64,000 nucleotides of DNA. Origin: Antilocapra americana (taxonomy: Eukaryota > Chordata > Mammalia > Artiodactyla > Antilocapridae). The position numbers and the translations under genes are program-made. Where the stretch lies: the NCBI GenBank assembly GCA_007570785.1, contig ML664152.1, positions 2,728,911-2,792,910 on the forward strand, in the 5' to 3' direction. The notes under the pieces are model-generated. The model was not told the DNA's origin. It ran no database searches and saw nothing but the letters and a program-made list of their open reading frames with translations. Position 1 is the first letter of the stretch; every line of letters starts with the position of its first letter. Positions 46,514-55,929 of this stretch are shown here, in pieces.

Positions 46514-46660
46514 AGTCTAGGGACCTCCTTGGTGGCCCAGTGGCTAAGACCATTCAATGCTCCAAATGCAGGGGCCCAGGTTTGATCCCAGGTCAGGGAA
46601 CTAGATCCTACATGCTGCAACTAAGACGAGGTGCAGCCAAACAAACAGAAAAAGGAAAAA
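46514..46660 (+). repeat. CHR-1-type SINE in RRP1 intron 2
   Basis: 'agggacctccttggtggcccagtggctaagacc', 'aggtttgatcccaggtcagggaactagatcctacatgctgcaactaagac', with A-rich tail. Confidence 0.85.
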
Positions 46661-46756
46661 ATGCTTGTTTCAGAAGAGTCGGATGCTGTCCCCTGGTTTC
46701 CAGCATTTTAGCACTCAGCCCGTCATCTCTGACAAACACAAAACAGACAACCCTGG

Positions 46757-46882
46757 GACTTCTCCAGGGGTCCAGTGGTTAGGACTCTAAGCTTCCAGTG
46801 CAGGGCGATGGGTTCAATCCCTGGTCCTGGTCAGGGTACTAAAAGCCCACAACTGCTCCCACCCTAGCCAAAAAAAGCCAGA
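46757..46882 (+). repeat. Second CHR-1-type SINE in RRP1 intron 2
   Basis: 'gggacttctccaggggtccagtggttaggactctaagcttccagtgc', 'gggttcaatccctggtcctggtcagggtactaaaagccc', short A-rich end. Confidence 0.85.
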
Positions 46883-47121
46883 AAACACAGTTTTCAGCCA
46901 TGATGTACCCTGGCATTCACCAGCATCGCTATCGTGCCCAACTCACCAAGTATGAGACCCTCCCTAACCCAAGACCCTGGGCCTCCGGCCTTTAAGAAAA
47001 AATAGCATCAAAGCTATAAAACTGCACTCGGCATGTCTGCTGCAGTAACACGAGGGCTGACAACATGCTTGTCTACTCATACCATGGCTCCAGTGCCTTC
47101 TGTAGCCTGCTGGGCACTCAC

Positions 47122-47204
47122 CTGCAGCAGCGGCTTGTCCTGCATCCACATGCAATAGAACAGCCCTTTCCACACCTTCAGCAGCTCATCATGAGTGAAA
47201 CCAC
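47122..47204 (-). CDS. RRP1: RRP1 exon 2 (residues 45-72)
   Basis: The acceptor CAG precedes 47,204 and the donor GTGAGT follows 47,122. Encodes GFTHDELLKVWKGLFYCMW followed by MQDKPLLQ, a highly conserved part of the Nop52 domain. Ends in phase 0. Confidence 0.96.
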
Positions 47205-47584
47205 CTGCGCCAGAAACAGCACCATTCAGACTACATGAACCCCATCTTTTAGTGCCAGAACAGCCAGAGAATTGTGACTGCCTGAATTAGACCAAAGTCC
47301 TCTTACTGTACAGGTACCTGGCCCTCACTCTCAACCAATCCTCCCAACTTAGAATCTACTGGGCCAGTGGCTGCAGGGTCTCCCACAGGTAACTGCTGTT
47401 TGATTCATTCAGTAAATGTTTACTAAGAATCTCCAAGTATCAGAGACTGCCCTTAATTTTTGAGATACAAAATTGAATGAGTCACCATTTCCTGGGCTGG
47501 ATGGTGGCTACAAAGGTGAATCTTTTGGCCACAGTTCACCCAGTGTTACACCTGGGCTTTGCACACTTTTCAAATTTTAAAATT

Positions 47585-48090
47585 ACACATTAGCTTATTT
47601 AGGCTTGTTATGACAAAACTAGACAGCATATTAAAAATCAGAGACATTACTTTGCCAACAAACATCTGTCTAGTCAAAGCTATGGTTTTTCCAGTAGTCA
47701 TGTGTGGATGTGAGAGTTGGACCATGAAGAAAGCTGAGCACCAAAGAATTGACACTTTTGAACTGTGGTGTTGGAGAAGACTCTGAGAGTCCCTTGGACT
47801 GCAAGAAGATCAAACGAGTCAATCCTAAAGGAAATCAGTCCTTAATATTTATTGGAAGGACTGATGCTGAAGCTCCAATACTTTGACCACCTGATTAGAA
47901 GAACTGACTCACTGATAAAGACCCTGATGTTGTCAAAGACTGAAGGCTGGAGGAGAAGGGGACAACAGAGGATAAGATGGTGGGATGGCATCACTGACTC
48001 GATGGACACGAGTTTGAGCAAGCTCTGAGAGTTGGCTATGGGGTTGCAAAGAGTTGGACACGAATGAGTGACTGAACTGACTGACAGATA
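47585..48090 (+). repeat. BovB 3' end in RRP1 intron 1, antisense to the gene
   Basis: Sense BovB on the plus strand: 'cattactttgccaacaaacatctgtctagtcaaagctatgg', 'actgatgctgaagctcc', ending 'gttggacacgaatgagtgactgaactgactgac'. Confidence 0.9.
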
Positions 48091-48239
48091 TATAAACTGA
48101 CTGATGAAAACAAGATACCTAAAATCACCCAACAAGTGTATACTGAGGTCTTAACTATGTTCTGGCACCCTGTTCCAGAGCAGTGGTTCTCAGACTTTAA
48201 TAGGATGGCATCACCTGGAGGGTTTCTTTAAAGATTCCT

Positions 48240-48450
48240 GGGCTTCCCAGGTGGCTTGAGTGATAAAGAATTTGCCTGCCAATGCAGGAAACATAAGAGA
48301 CATGGGTTCCATCACTGTTGGTAAGATCCCCTGGAGGAGGAAATGGCAACCCACTTCAGTATTCTTGTCTGCAGAATCCCAGAGGAGTATGGTGGGCTAT
48401 GGCCCATAGGGTCACAAAGAGTAGGAGACGGCTGAAAAGACTAAGCACAC
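48240..48450 (+). repeat. Bov-tA SINE in RRP1 intron 1
   Basis: Head 'gggcttcccaggtggcttgagtgataaagaatttgcctgcc', 'gatcccctggaggaggaaatggcaaccc', end 'gggtcacaaagagtaggagacggctg' plus a short (CA)n tail. Confidence 0.88.
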
Positions 48451-48923
48451 ACACGGCCCATCTGCCAGAGTTTCTAATTCAACAGGCCCTGGGATGGGAC
48501 TCACAAATTTACATTTCTAACAAATGCCCAGGTGATGCCGAAGTTGCTGATGGGGCCACGTTCTGAGAACCACTAAGAAGCGTGATTTCTGACAACTGTA
48601 TGCTGCATGAAACTCAGACGACAATCCAACAACTACACAAGAAAAAAATACCAACAGTGACAAATGCCGCTCTGAGAGAAAAAAACATGGTGCCCCAGCA
48701 GTGGATAGCAGGGGTAGCGGGACATACGGGTTGACAGGGTCCTGCTCCCAGAGTACTGCAAGTCTGAACTGGAAATAGATCAGGGGCGTGGCTGGGGGGT
48801 GGCCCTCCGCAGAGGGACACAAAGCGGCCGACAAGAGGTGACGCCGCGCGCCTTCAAATCAGTCAGCGAGGGTACGGGGATCAAGGCCAAGCGTTCAGGC
48901 GGGCTCCGCCCGGCCGGCCGGAC

Positions 48924-48929
48924 CACGTG
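48924..48929. promoter_or_regulatory. RRP1: Second CACGTG E-box, RRP1 intron 1
   Basis: A canonical E-box sits in the CpG island about 130 bp into intron 1. MYC commonly binds such sites in promoters and first introns of ribosome-biogenesis genes. Binding here is inference. Confidence 0.6.
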
Positions 48930-49056
48930 GAGGCTCCACGCGGTTGGAAAGTCAGCTAACCCGGGCCGCCAGCCCCAACCCGGGCCACCCCGCGCCCCCA
49001 GCCCGGCCCGGTTCGCGAGACGCCCCCGGCCCACACCCCGCCAGCCCCGCGCCAAC

Positions 49057-49189
49057 CTTCGGCCCGCTGAGTTCTGGCAACGATGTATTTCCGGAGCTTT
49101 CTCACTGCCCGGTCCCGGGTCACCTGCTCATTCCCCGCCAGCCGCTGCGCCAGCTGGATTTCGGGAGGGAGTTGTACTCGCGGACTCAT
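49057..49189 (-). CDS. RRP1: RRP1 exon 1 (residues 1-45)
   Basis: The ATG at 49,189-49,187 opens MSPRVQLPPEIQLAQRLAG and runs to RTQRAE plus one base (phase 1). The donor after 49,057 is G|GTTGGC. The start is chosen because it matches the family N-terminus and has G at -3. The frame stays open upstream, but its only candidate start there is a GTG at 49,300, and no upstream in-frame ATG occurs. Confidence 0.95.
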
Positions 49190-49250
49190 GACGACCGCGC
49201 CGAGACCCCCACGATGCCCGCTACCTCGCCGCTTTGCCTGGGCGCGTTGC

Positions 49251-49370
49251 GTGACGTCATATGCTCGCGCCGGCCTCGAAGGGCTCCCGTGTAACGTCAC
49301 GCTCCCGCGCCAGCCTCTCCAGACCTCTGAGTGACGTCACGTGCCCGCGCCAGCCTCACCCGGGTCGCAC
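49251..49370. promoter_or_regulatory. RRP1: Three 40-bp tandem units, each with a CRE-type site, upstream of RRP1
   Basis: Octamers TGACGTCA (49,252-49,259), TAACGTCA (49,292-49,299) and TGACGTCA (49,332-49,339) are exactly 40 bp apart. Each is followed by a (C/T)GCGCC(G/A)GCCTC block, so whole 40-bp units were duplicated. Two are perfect CREB/ATF palindromes. They lie 63-150 bp upstream of the ATG, in the proximal promoter or 5' UTR. Confidence 0.88.
49338..49343. promoter_or_regulatory. RRP1: CACGTG E-box overlapping the third CRE
   Basis: The third unit reads TGACGTCACGTG: the CRE palindrome and a canonical E-box (MYC/MAX, USF, TFE class) share two bases. In unit 1 the same place reads ATATG and in unit 2 ACGCT, so only one unit carries the E-box. 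Confidence 0.75.
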
Positions 49371-49410
49371 GCCTCCGCCTCCTGGTGGCAAGGGTCCGCA
49401 ATGATAAGTG

Positions 49411-50018
49411 CGCGGGGCTCTGGCTCCATTCATTCTGGACACTGACAATTAAAAGGAGGCCAGCATTTGCCCGCCTTTTGGGAGGCGGAGAGGTGCTGTA
49501 GTTCATCCTTGGCTGCTGAGCGAAGGCTCTTCTTAAGCAAAGAATGCCAGCGAGCACAGACAGAGGAATGGTGGAATTGTAGAAAGCCACCAATGAATCC
49601 AGTGGATGTTGGTTCAGGCCAAGGTCATCAGAAAACGCCACGATGCCAGGGGAAGGTGGTCATGGCAGAGTTTGCGCGGGTATCGCCCACGCTCACAGTG
49701 GCCTGCCGCCCTAGCGGGGCCCGCACGCTACAGCACCGTCACCCATGGGGCACGCTGCACTGACCTCGTCCACCCTGTAGGTCCGCGACCTGCCTGGAAC
49801 ACAGAAAGGCGGAAGGCGGCACACAGGGCAGGGGGAGGCAGTCGCGAACCTGTTCTGGGACAGCGCCCCTCAGTAGGCTTTTTCAGTAAAGGGTCATATG
49901 TCAGGGGGACCCAGGATCCCCAGATTCATTGATTCACTAGAAGTCTCTTGGCTGTGGTTTATTATGGCAAAAGGATCCAAAGCACAGGGAAAAGGTTTAT
50001 AGAGCGCATGTTTCCCTA
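49411..50018. other. Unique flank upstream of RRP1
   Basis: Still moderately CpG-rich to about 49,830, but no exon, repeat or RNA gene is recognised. A divergent non-coding transcript from the CpG island is possible but has no direct sequence support. Confidence 0.4.
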
Positions 50019-50280
50019 CTGCTGCTGCTAAGTCGCTTCACTCATGTCCGACTCTGTGCGACCCCATAGACGGCAGCCTACGAGGCTCTTCCATCCCTGG
50101 GATTCTCCAGGCAAGAACACTGGAGTGGGTTGCCATTTCCTTCTCCAATGCATGAGAATGAAAAGTGAAAGTGAAGTCGTTCAGTCTGCGATCCCATGGA
50201 CTGCAGCCTATCAGGCTCCTCCCTCCCTGGGAGTTTCCAGGCAGCAGTACTGGAGTGGGGTGCCATTGCCTTCTTCGCAT
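50019..50280 (-). repeat. Bov-A2 SINE (dimer), antisense
   Basis: Two reversed Bov-A monomers joined at 'gagaatgaaaagtgaaagtgaagtcgttcag', starting at a 'tgctgctgctaagtcgcttcac' edge. Same subfamily as the intron 8 copy. Confidence 0.92.
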
Positions 50281-50367
50281 GTTCTCCTAACTTCCCAGCA
50301 AACAGCTATGACAACACATTGAATGTCAGGAGGAGCTTTTTAGAGATCAGAGTCTGGGGCTTTTGGG

Positions 50368-50475
50368 GGACTTCCCTGGTGGTCCAGTAGTCAACACTCT
50401 CCACTTCCAATACAGAGATCCCTGGTCTCCTGAATGGACTCGAAATACCACTAAAAAGTTAAAACAAAACAAAAA
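50368..50475 (+). repeat. Truncated CHR-1-type SINE
   Basis: 'gggacttccctggtggtccagtagtcaacactctccacttcc', then a shortened body and an A-rich tail ('aaaaagttaaaacaaaacaaaa'). Confidence 0.8.
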
Positions 50476-50930
50476 GCCCAGAGTTGTTATTATGAGCTGG
50501 TCACAGCACCCTCTACCAGACACACCCAAATTCCAGACTCCCACAGGGAGAGCAGATGTTCAGCACCTGCTGTGTTGTTGATCCAAACACCTTAGGCCCA
50601 TGAGTCACTCTTATCACAATTAGAATGATGGGGTTATTGTTGTTCACTCACTAAGTGGAGTCTAACTCTTTGTGACCTCATGGACTGCAGCACGCCAGGC
50701 TTCCCTGTCCTTCACTATCTCCTGGAGTTTGCTCAAACTCATGTCTATTGAGTCAGATGACATCCAACCATATTATCCTCTGTTGCCCCCTTCTCCTCCT
50801 ACCCTCAGTCTTTCCCAGCATCAGGGTCTTTTCCAGTTAGTTGACAGTTTGCATCAGGTGACCAAAGGACGACCTTTAGCTTCAGCATCGGTCCTTCCAA
50901 GGACTATTCAGGATTGATTTCCTTTAGGAT

Positions 50931-51994
50931 TATTAGGTAGTTAGAAAAGGAAACAGGTGTCCAAAATGGCGGTGGCTAAAAGACAAGGGAAAAGCCTTTG
51001 AAAATAGAACAAAGGAAGGTCAAAGTGTCATGCGAGTATAGATGTCATGTGAGGGTATGCTCCTCAGTTCTTGTCTCAGCACAACAAAGATTTCGAGTGA
51101 TGGACGTTGAAGCCCTTGGCGGGTCACAGCTCTCGGGTCTTGGACAGACTGTGTTATAGCTCTCAGGTCTTGAACAGACCGTGTTATAGCTCTTAAAAAA
51201 AATCAGTGTTACAGCTCAGTGTTATAGCTCTATTTTATTTAGAAGATGGTAGCAGGAGAATCCATCCTAGAAGTGTGAGGGCAGGCGGATCCAAAGACTC
51301 GAAGAGAAGAACACTAAAGCACGTGGGGGAGAGAGGGTGAGTCCATCCTTGAAGTGCGGGGGGGAGAGAGAGCGAGCGGGGGCTTTGACTCCTTTTTTAT
51401 ATGTTTTTTTCTGCCCCCTGGGACCGTCCTATGCAAATTGGGCTTAGTCAGGAGTGCTGTTCTACCTGAAGTTCTCACTCAGGTCCTCGGGCCTTCCTTT
51501 GACCTTCCTCGTTCTATTTTCGCGGGCTTTTCCCTTCCTTGTCTTCTAGCCACCGCCATTTTGGATTCCTGTTTCCTATTCTAACTACCTAACAAAAGGA
51601 AGGTCCGAGGACCTGAGTAAGGACTTCAGGTAGAAAAAACAGCACTCCTGACCTGACTGGCCCAATTTGCATAGCGCAGGCCCAGAGGGAGGGAAAAACA
51701 TATAAAAAGAGGAGCCAAAGGGCTGTCACTCTCTCTTTCTCACTCTCCCACACGTTGGCGCACTCCTCCACTCTCTTCTCTTCATTTCTTTGGGTCGGCA
51801 TGCCCTCACGCCTCGAGGATGGATTCTCTTGCTATTTTCTAAATAAAATAGAGCTGTAACACTGATTTGTCTAAGAACTATAACATGGTCAGCCCAAGAC
51901 CCGAGAGCTGTGACGCTCGGAGAGCTTTCATGTTCCGTTGCTCCAAATCTATGTTGTGACAAGACAGAACCAAGGAGTATACACTCGCCTGATA
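50931..51994 (+). mobile_element. Solo LTR A (ERV), plus orientation, itself interrupted by LTR B
   Basis: The two parts (50,931-51,025 and 51,599-51,994) join into one LTR of about 491 bp. It has a TATA box (TATAAA, 51,701-51,706) and a polyadenylation signal (AATAAA, 51,842-51,847). Flanks GGAT (50,927-50,930) and GGAC (51,995-51,998) look like a 4-bp target duplication with one change; the termini are decayed (TA...TA in place of TG...CA). Four-bp duplications fit class I (gammaretrovirus-like) ERVs. No internal viral genes are present. Confidence 0.88.
51026..51594 (-). mobile_element. Solo LTR B, same family, inverted and nested inside LTR A
   Basis: 569 bp with TG...CA ends, flanked by a perfect AAAG duplication (51,022-51,025 and 51,595-51,598). 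On the minus strand it has TATAAA (51,401-51,396) and the same 'ctaaataaaatag' signal as LTR A. Inside, a 30-bp unit is duplicated in tandem (51,131-51,160 and 51,161-51,190), absent from A. LTR B keeps intact ends and is younger than A. No coding region. Confidence 0.93.
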
Positions 51995-52258
51995 GGACTG
52001 ACTGATTTGATCTCCTTGCAGTCCAAGGGAGTCCAAGGCAAGAGTCTTCCCCAGCACCACAATTCAAAAGCATCAGTTCTTCAGTGCTCAGCTTTCTTTA
52101 TGGCCCAACTCTCACATACATACATGACTACTGGAAAAACTATAGTTCTGACCATACAGACATTTGTCAGCAAAATGATGTCTTTGCTTTTTAATACACT
52201 GTGTATGTTTGTCATAGTTTTACTTCCAAGGAGCAAGCGTCTTTTAATTTCCTGCAGT

Positions 52259-52912
52259 TGAAACAGAGCAGGACCCTATGGTCCTTGCCCCCTGCCCCCC
52301 ACCCCCTGCATGTCCTCTGCCTGCCTTTTGTATGTGGAAAACTTTAGTCAAAGAATAAGTTTAATCAGAAAAAAAAGAACATGTGAAAACAAAGAAAAAC
52401 AGTCTAAGGAGATGAAATAATAATGTAGTCATTAAGCATACTCAAGGATCTTTAGTTCTTTCCCAAGGTCTATAGATAACATTCTGAGCCATGTCCTGTG
52501 AGCTGTCTTACAGACACCAAAACACCAGGTGGAGAGGTTAACTACCGATGATCAGACTGTACCCAGGACATGAGCTGCCACAATTCAGAGAAATGAGTGC
52601 AAAGAAATGGGAACAAATGGACCCTGAAGCTGAAGATTAATTGTACTTAAAATAACCAAGATGATGCTGGTCAGACCACTGATGACCAATTTGAAGATGA
52701 CTGTGCTTTTTCTGCATGTAACCTCCCCACCCCAACTCTGTCTATATAAGCTCTCACCCCTGCTTCTCAGGGGGTGGGAATTGGCCTTTGGACAGATGTC
52801 TGCCACCTTATCCCCCAGACAGTTGTCGACATCTGAAATAAAGCAAACCAACCTGGCCTGTGTATTGGCTTTTGAGCAGTAAGCAGCCTGACCCACACAC
52901 TATTCAGTAGCA
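52259..52912 (+). mobile_element. Solo LTR C (different ERV family) in the same BovB
   Basis: Starts TGAAACAGAGCAGG, ends GTAGCA, about 654 bp, flanked by CAGT (52,255-52,258) and TAGT (52,913-52,916). TATA-like 'tatataag' lies near 52,744 and AATAAA at 52,837-52,842. Its first 23 bases align with the start of LTR D at 58,328. Four-bp flanks suggest a class I ERV. No viral genes remain. Confidence 0.85.
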
Positions 52913-53789
52913 TAGTGACCATCTTCGGTGATTTTGGAGCCTAAGAAAATAAAATCTGCCTTTACTTCCACTTTTTCCCATCTATTTGCCATGAAGTGAT
53001 GGGCCTGGAGGCCATGATCTTAAGTTTTTGAATGTTGAGTTTTAAGGGAGATAAGGAAAATCTCCAAATCCAGGTTCCCAGCTAAGAGTCAAACCCATTT
53101 GCTGGACTCTCTAAGGATAGCAATCAGGCCTTATATTAATGCTTTTATGCACAAGGAAGATAGTAAATATTTCCATCTCTGTGGGCCAAAGCAACTGCTC
53201 CTTTGGTGCGTAAAGCAGTGACAGGCAACATGTAAATGAATGGATGCGACTTTGCTTTAATAAAAATTTCTTTACAAAAACAAGTAATGGGCCAGGATTA
53301 GGCCCAATGATTATAGTTTGCCAGCACATAGCGGAGAAAAATGTCTCAACTTTTAGGAAATAATGGTAACCTGTTCAGTGAGAGTTAAATGTCGTGATGT
53401 CAATAAATGGATCACATACATGTAGTACACAAGCAAATATGGCAAAATGTTAACAAGGATTAACTCCAGGAGAGGAATACAAGTGTTCATTACCCTATTC
53501 ATCCCACTTTCCTGTTTGAAAAAGCTATTTAAGTTTTTCACCAGCAGTGGCACTGTTGAACAGAACAAGATCCCTCCCTCATTAACCAGGACTCAACAGA
53601 GATGCCAGGCAGTAAAGTGACAAATCCTTGCACTCCAGAGAGGACAGTGCTCTGGGAAAAGCCTAACGCAGGAAAAGGGACAACAAAACCTAAAGAAAAG
53701 AGCAATGTTAATAGACATTCAGTGAATTTCCAACACAGAATTTCACCAAAATAATATAATGAAATGGAGCAACATATACTTTAAAAATA

Positions 53790-53870
53790 TTGGGTTGGCC
53801 AAAAAGTTCAATTGGGCTTTTCCCAAGATGTTATGGAAAAAAGTAAATGAACTTTTTGTACAACTCAACA
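53790..53870. mobile_element. 81-bp mariner-type MITE
   Basis: Ends 'ttgggttggccaaaaagttca' and, in reverse, 'tgttgagttgtacaaaaagttca' form terminal inverted repeats over a near-palindromic element. TA lies on both sides (53,788-53,789 and 53,871-53,872), the mariner/Tc1 target. Non-autonomous, with no transposase. The next ~200 bp are unassigned. Confidence 0.88.
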
Positions 53871-54075
53871 TACTTGACAGTGAATACAGCTATTAGATGC
53901 TGACAGCTAATGAAGGATTTCTTGCATATTCAGTGGAACTAAAAAATACATGTCTTTGTTCAGATGAAATAAAATTTATATTTTAAGGCAGGATGAGAAA
54001 ATGAAGCATAAAATTTTGTCCATTCAGGCCTCCTTCTGCCTTTGATGGCCAAGTGCATCCAAATTATACATTAAC

Positions 54076-54451
54076 CAGACCTCCTCAAAGGTGGGAATGC
54101 CTGTTCAACCATAAAGGTCATTTTTGTTTTGTTTTGTTTTTTTCTAACGCTGGCAATGTGACTTCTTAGAAGAATAGCATTATTTCCCAGCTTCGTAGCA
54201 GATCATGGTAACTGGCTGCTGGCTTTGCTGCCTGGACTATGTATCCTTGGTGAACTGTATCTAAAATGTCAGAATGTCATTTTGATGGATGGTTCTTAAT
54301 CTCAAAAATGTATATGACCATGCCTTTGACTTCTAACAGCCAAAAGAGTCTTCAGAATTTTCTATAAGACTTTCTCCTGGGTTATAATCCTCAATTTGGC
54401 TCAAATAAAATTCTCTTTTTTTCTTCTTGTCAACTGAATTTTCCTCAACAA
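54076..54451 (+). repeat. ERV LTR fragment, second copy of the 22-kb family
   Basis: Collinear with 22,008-22,497 but without the SINE. Has 'ggctcaaataaaattctc' (polyadenylation signal) and ends 'gaattttcctcaaca'. No internal genes. About 54,452-55,061 shows nothing recognisable. Confidence 0.65.
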
Positions 54452-55061
54452 TTCTATATGCAAAATTATCCTTCTTTAGGAGACTTTCCAAAATCTGCTG
54501 TGCATCACAGGCAAGAACCACCCATGGATATTAATCAGTGGCAAAAGGGTGATGACAAACATGATATTCTTATAGCCTCAAAGTATTTATTGGCTAATGG
54601 GAAAATTAGTAACATTACAATGGAGAAACCCAGCAGACCCGCCTCCACTCAAGATGGAGATCTATATCACCAGCGAGATGTATGGACATCACAAGCCCTC
54701 AAAGTGATGCACTGAAAGGACAGCATCACTTTGGTGGTGTTCTTGCCCCACACACAGCCTCCACCTCATCAGGAGAAACATCAGACAAGCCCAGACTAGG
54801 ACCATTCCTCAAAATAGGCAATCCACCCTCTTTAAGTGTGTCAAGGGTATAAAAGGCAAGGGCTGGAACCTGTCCCAGGTGGATGTCTGCTCAGAGGACT
54901 TGACCAAGCAGGGCCAGGGGGAAGGAACCGGGGCCAGGAGGACTCTAGTGGGAGTGCAGTGAGATGAGCCTGGGTTCTGGACACAGGCTCCTCACAGGGC
55001 ATCTCAAGGCTCACTTCCTGCTTTGGTAACTACTATGTTTAGGCTTGTGTAAGAGTTTAAG

Positions 55062-55255
55062 GGTGTCCCTGGTGGTTCAGATGGTAAAGAATCTGCCTGC
55101 AGTACAGGTTTGATCCCTGGGGCAAATCCCCTGGTGAAGACAATGGCAACCCATTCCAGTATTCTTGCCTGGAGAATTCCATGGACAGAGGAGGCTGCCG
55201 GGCCACAGTCCATGGGGTTGCAAAGAGTCTGATATGGCTGAGCAGCCAACACTTA
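55062..55255 (+). repeat. Bov-tA SINE
   Basis: 'gggtgtccctggtggttcagatggtaaagaatctgcctgc', 'gcaacccattccagtattcttgcctggagaattcc', end 'gttgcaaagagtctgatatggctgagc'. Confidence 0.88.
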
Positions 55256-55390
55256 AAGAGTTTAATTTAGGGAAACTGAAGAATTCACAAAAACCCTGTA
55301 GTATTTTGCAGCCTAAAATCATTTCAATATAAAAAGTTTTTTAAAAAAGAAAAACAAAAAAATTAGAGTTTAAAAAGAGAGAAAAGCAAG

Positions 55391-55560
55391 GGACTTCCCT
55401 GGTGGTCCAGTGGAAGACTCCCAGCCCCCAATGCAGGGACCCAGGTTTTATCACTGGTCAGAGAACGAGATCCCACATGCTACAGTGAAGATCGAAGAGC
55501 CAGCATGCCACAACTAAGACACAGTGCAGCCAAATAAAGAAATAAAAATGAAAATTTAAA
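55391..55560 (+). repeat. CHR-1-type SINE
   Basis: 'gggacttccctggtggtccagtggaagactccc', 'aggttttatcactggtcagagaacgagatcccacatgc', ends in an A-rich tail. The following 370 bp are unassigned. Confidence 0.85.
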
Positions 55561-55929
55561 AATTAGAAAAGCAAGAACAGAAAATCTGAGAAGACTTGGG
55601 GAAACGATGTATTTTCCCATTTCTACAAGCATTATACACCCCTCACCCATCCCACCCCAAGGGCAGGGTTTTCCTCTGTCCTACTTGTCTGTACCCAAGA
55701 CGGTGCCTACAAGGTGACAGTGTGCAGAACAGATGTGAACAGCTCACTAGGTACAAGCTGACAACAGAAGTGTGCTCAGGTATTCGACAAATAACAAAAA
55801 CCAGCACCTCTTATTTCCTGCAGCATCGTGGGGATCCACTTCCCATCCTGAGGTTGCCCTGCTTGTGTTCATTTTCTGGGACATGGAAAACCCCCTGTTG
55901 AGAGATTCTATGTGTCTTCCTAAGTCCTA

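Larger units (their letters stand above)
34995..49250 (-). other. RRP1: RRP1 gene, whole transcribed span (13 coding exons)
   Basis: RRP1 (NNP-1/Nop52) is a nucleolar protein needed late in pre-rRNA processing to 28S rRNA and for 60S maturation. I joined 13 exons by frame and by GT-AG ends: 133, 83, 58, 86, 62, 130, 65, 194, 80, 98, 20, 111 and 224 coding nt, giving 1,344 nt and 447 residues plus stop. All phases fit. The Nop52 domain fills roughly residues 5-225, followed by an acidic stretch (about 236-258), a conserved block starting FDYKAVANRLFEMASRQ (298 onwards), and a basic C-terminus typical of nucleolar targeting. The family is recognised from recalled human sequence, not a search. 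Paralogue RRP1B is less likely because the protein is short with no long C-terminal extension. UTR limits are estimates. Confidence 0.95.
48830..49410. promoter_or_regulatory. RRP1: CpG island and promoter region of RRP1
   Basis: A dense cluster of CpG, over far more GC-rich DNA than its flanks, covers exon 1, the start of intron 1 and about 200 bp upstream. I see no TATA box near the ATG, so it fits a housekeeping CpG promoter with dispersed initiation. The exact transcription start is not visible. Limits are by eye. Confidence 0.85.
50632..53047 (-). repeat. BovB fragment, antisense, broken by two LTR insertions
   Basis: BovB text lies in three collinear pieces: about 50,632-50,930, 51,995-52,258 and 52,913-53,047 (the last with 'gccatgaagtgatgggcctggaggccatgatcttaag'). 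The pieces read on across the gaps, so both LTRs entered this copy. The sequence after it (53,048-53,789) is unique and unassigned. Confidence 0.9.

Noticed and set aside
34995..49250. Intronic snoRNA in RRP1
   Set aside because: Ribosome-biogenesis genes often host them, but a by-eye scan of the introns for paired C and D boxes on the minus strand gave no convincing candidate. A covariance-model search would settle it.
49190..49300. In-frame upstream extension of RRP1 to 49,300
   Set aside because: The codon at 49,300 is GTG and the extension covers the CRE array; the ATG at 49,189 matches the family N-terminus.
50931..52912. Intact endogenous retrovirus
   Set aside because: Only solo LTRs are present; no gag, pol or env-like reading frames lie between or beside them.
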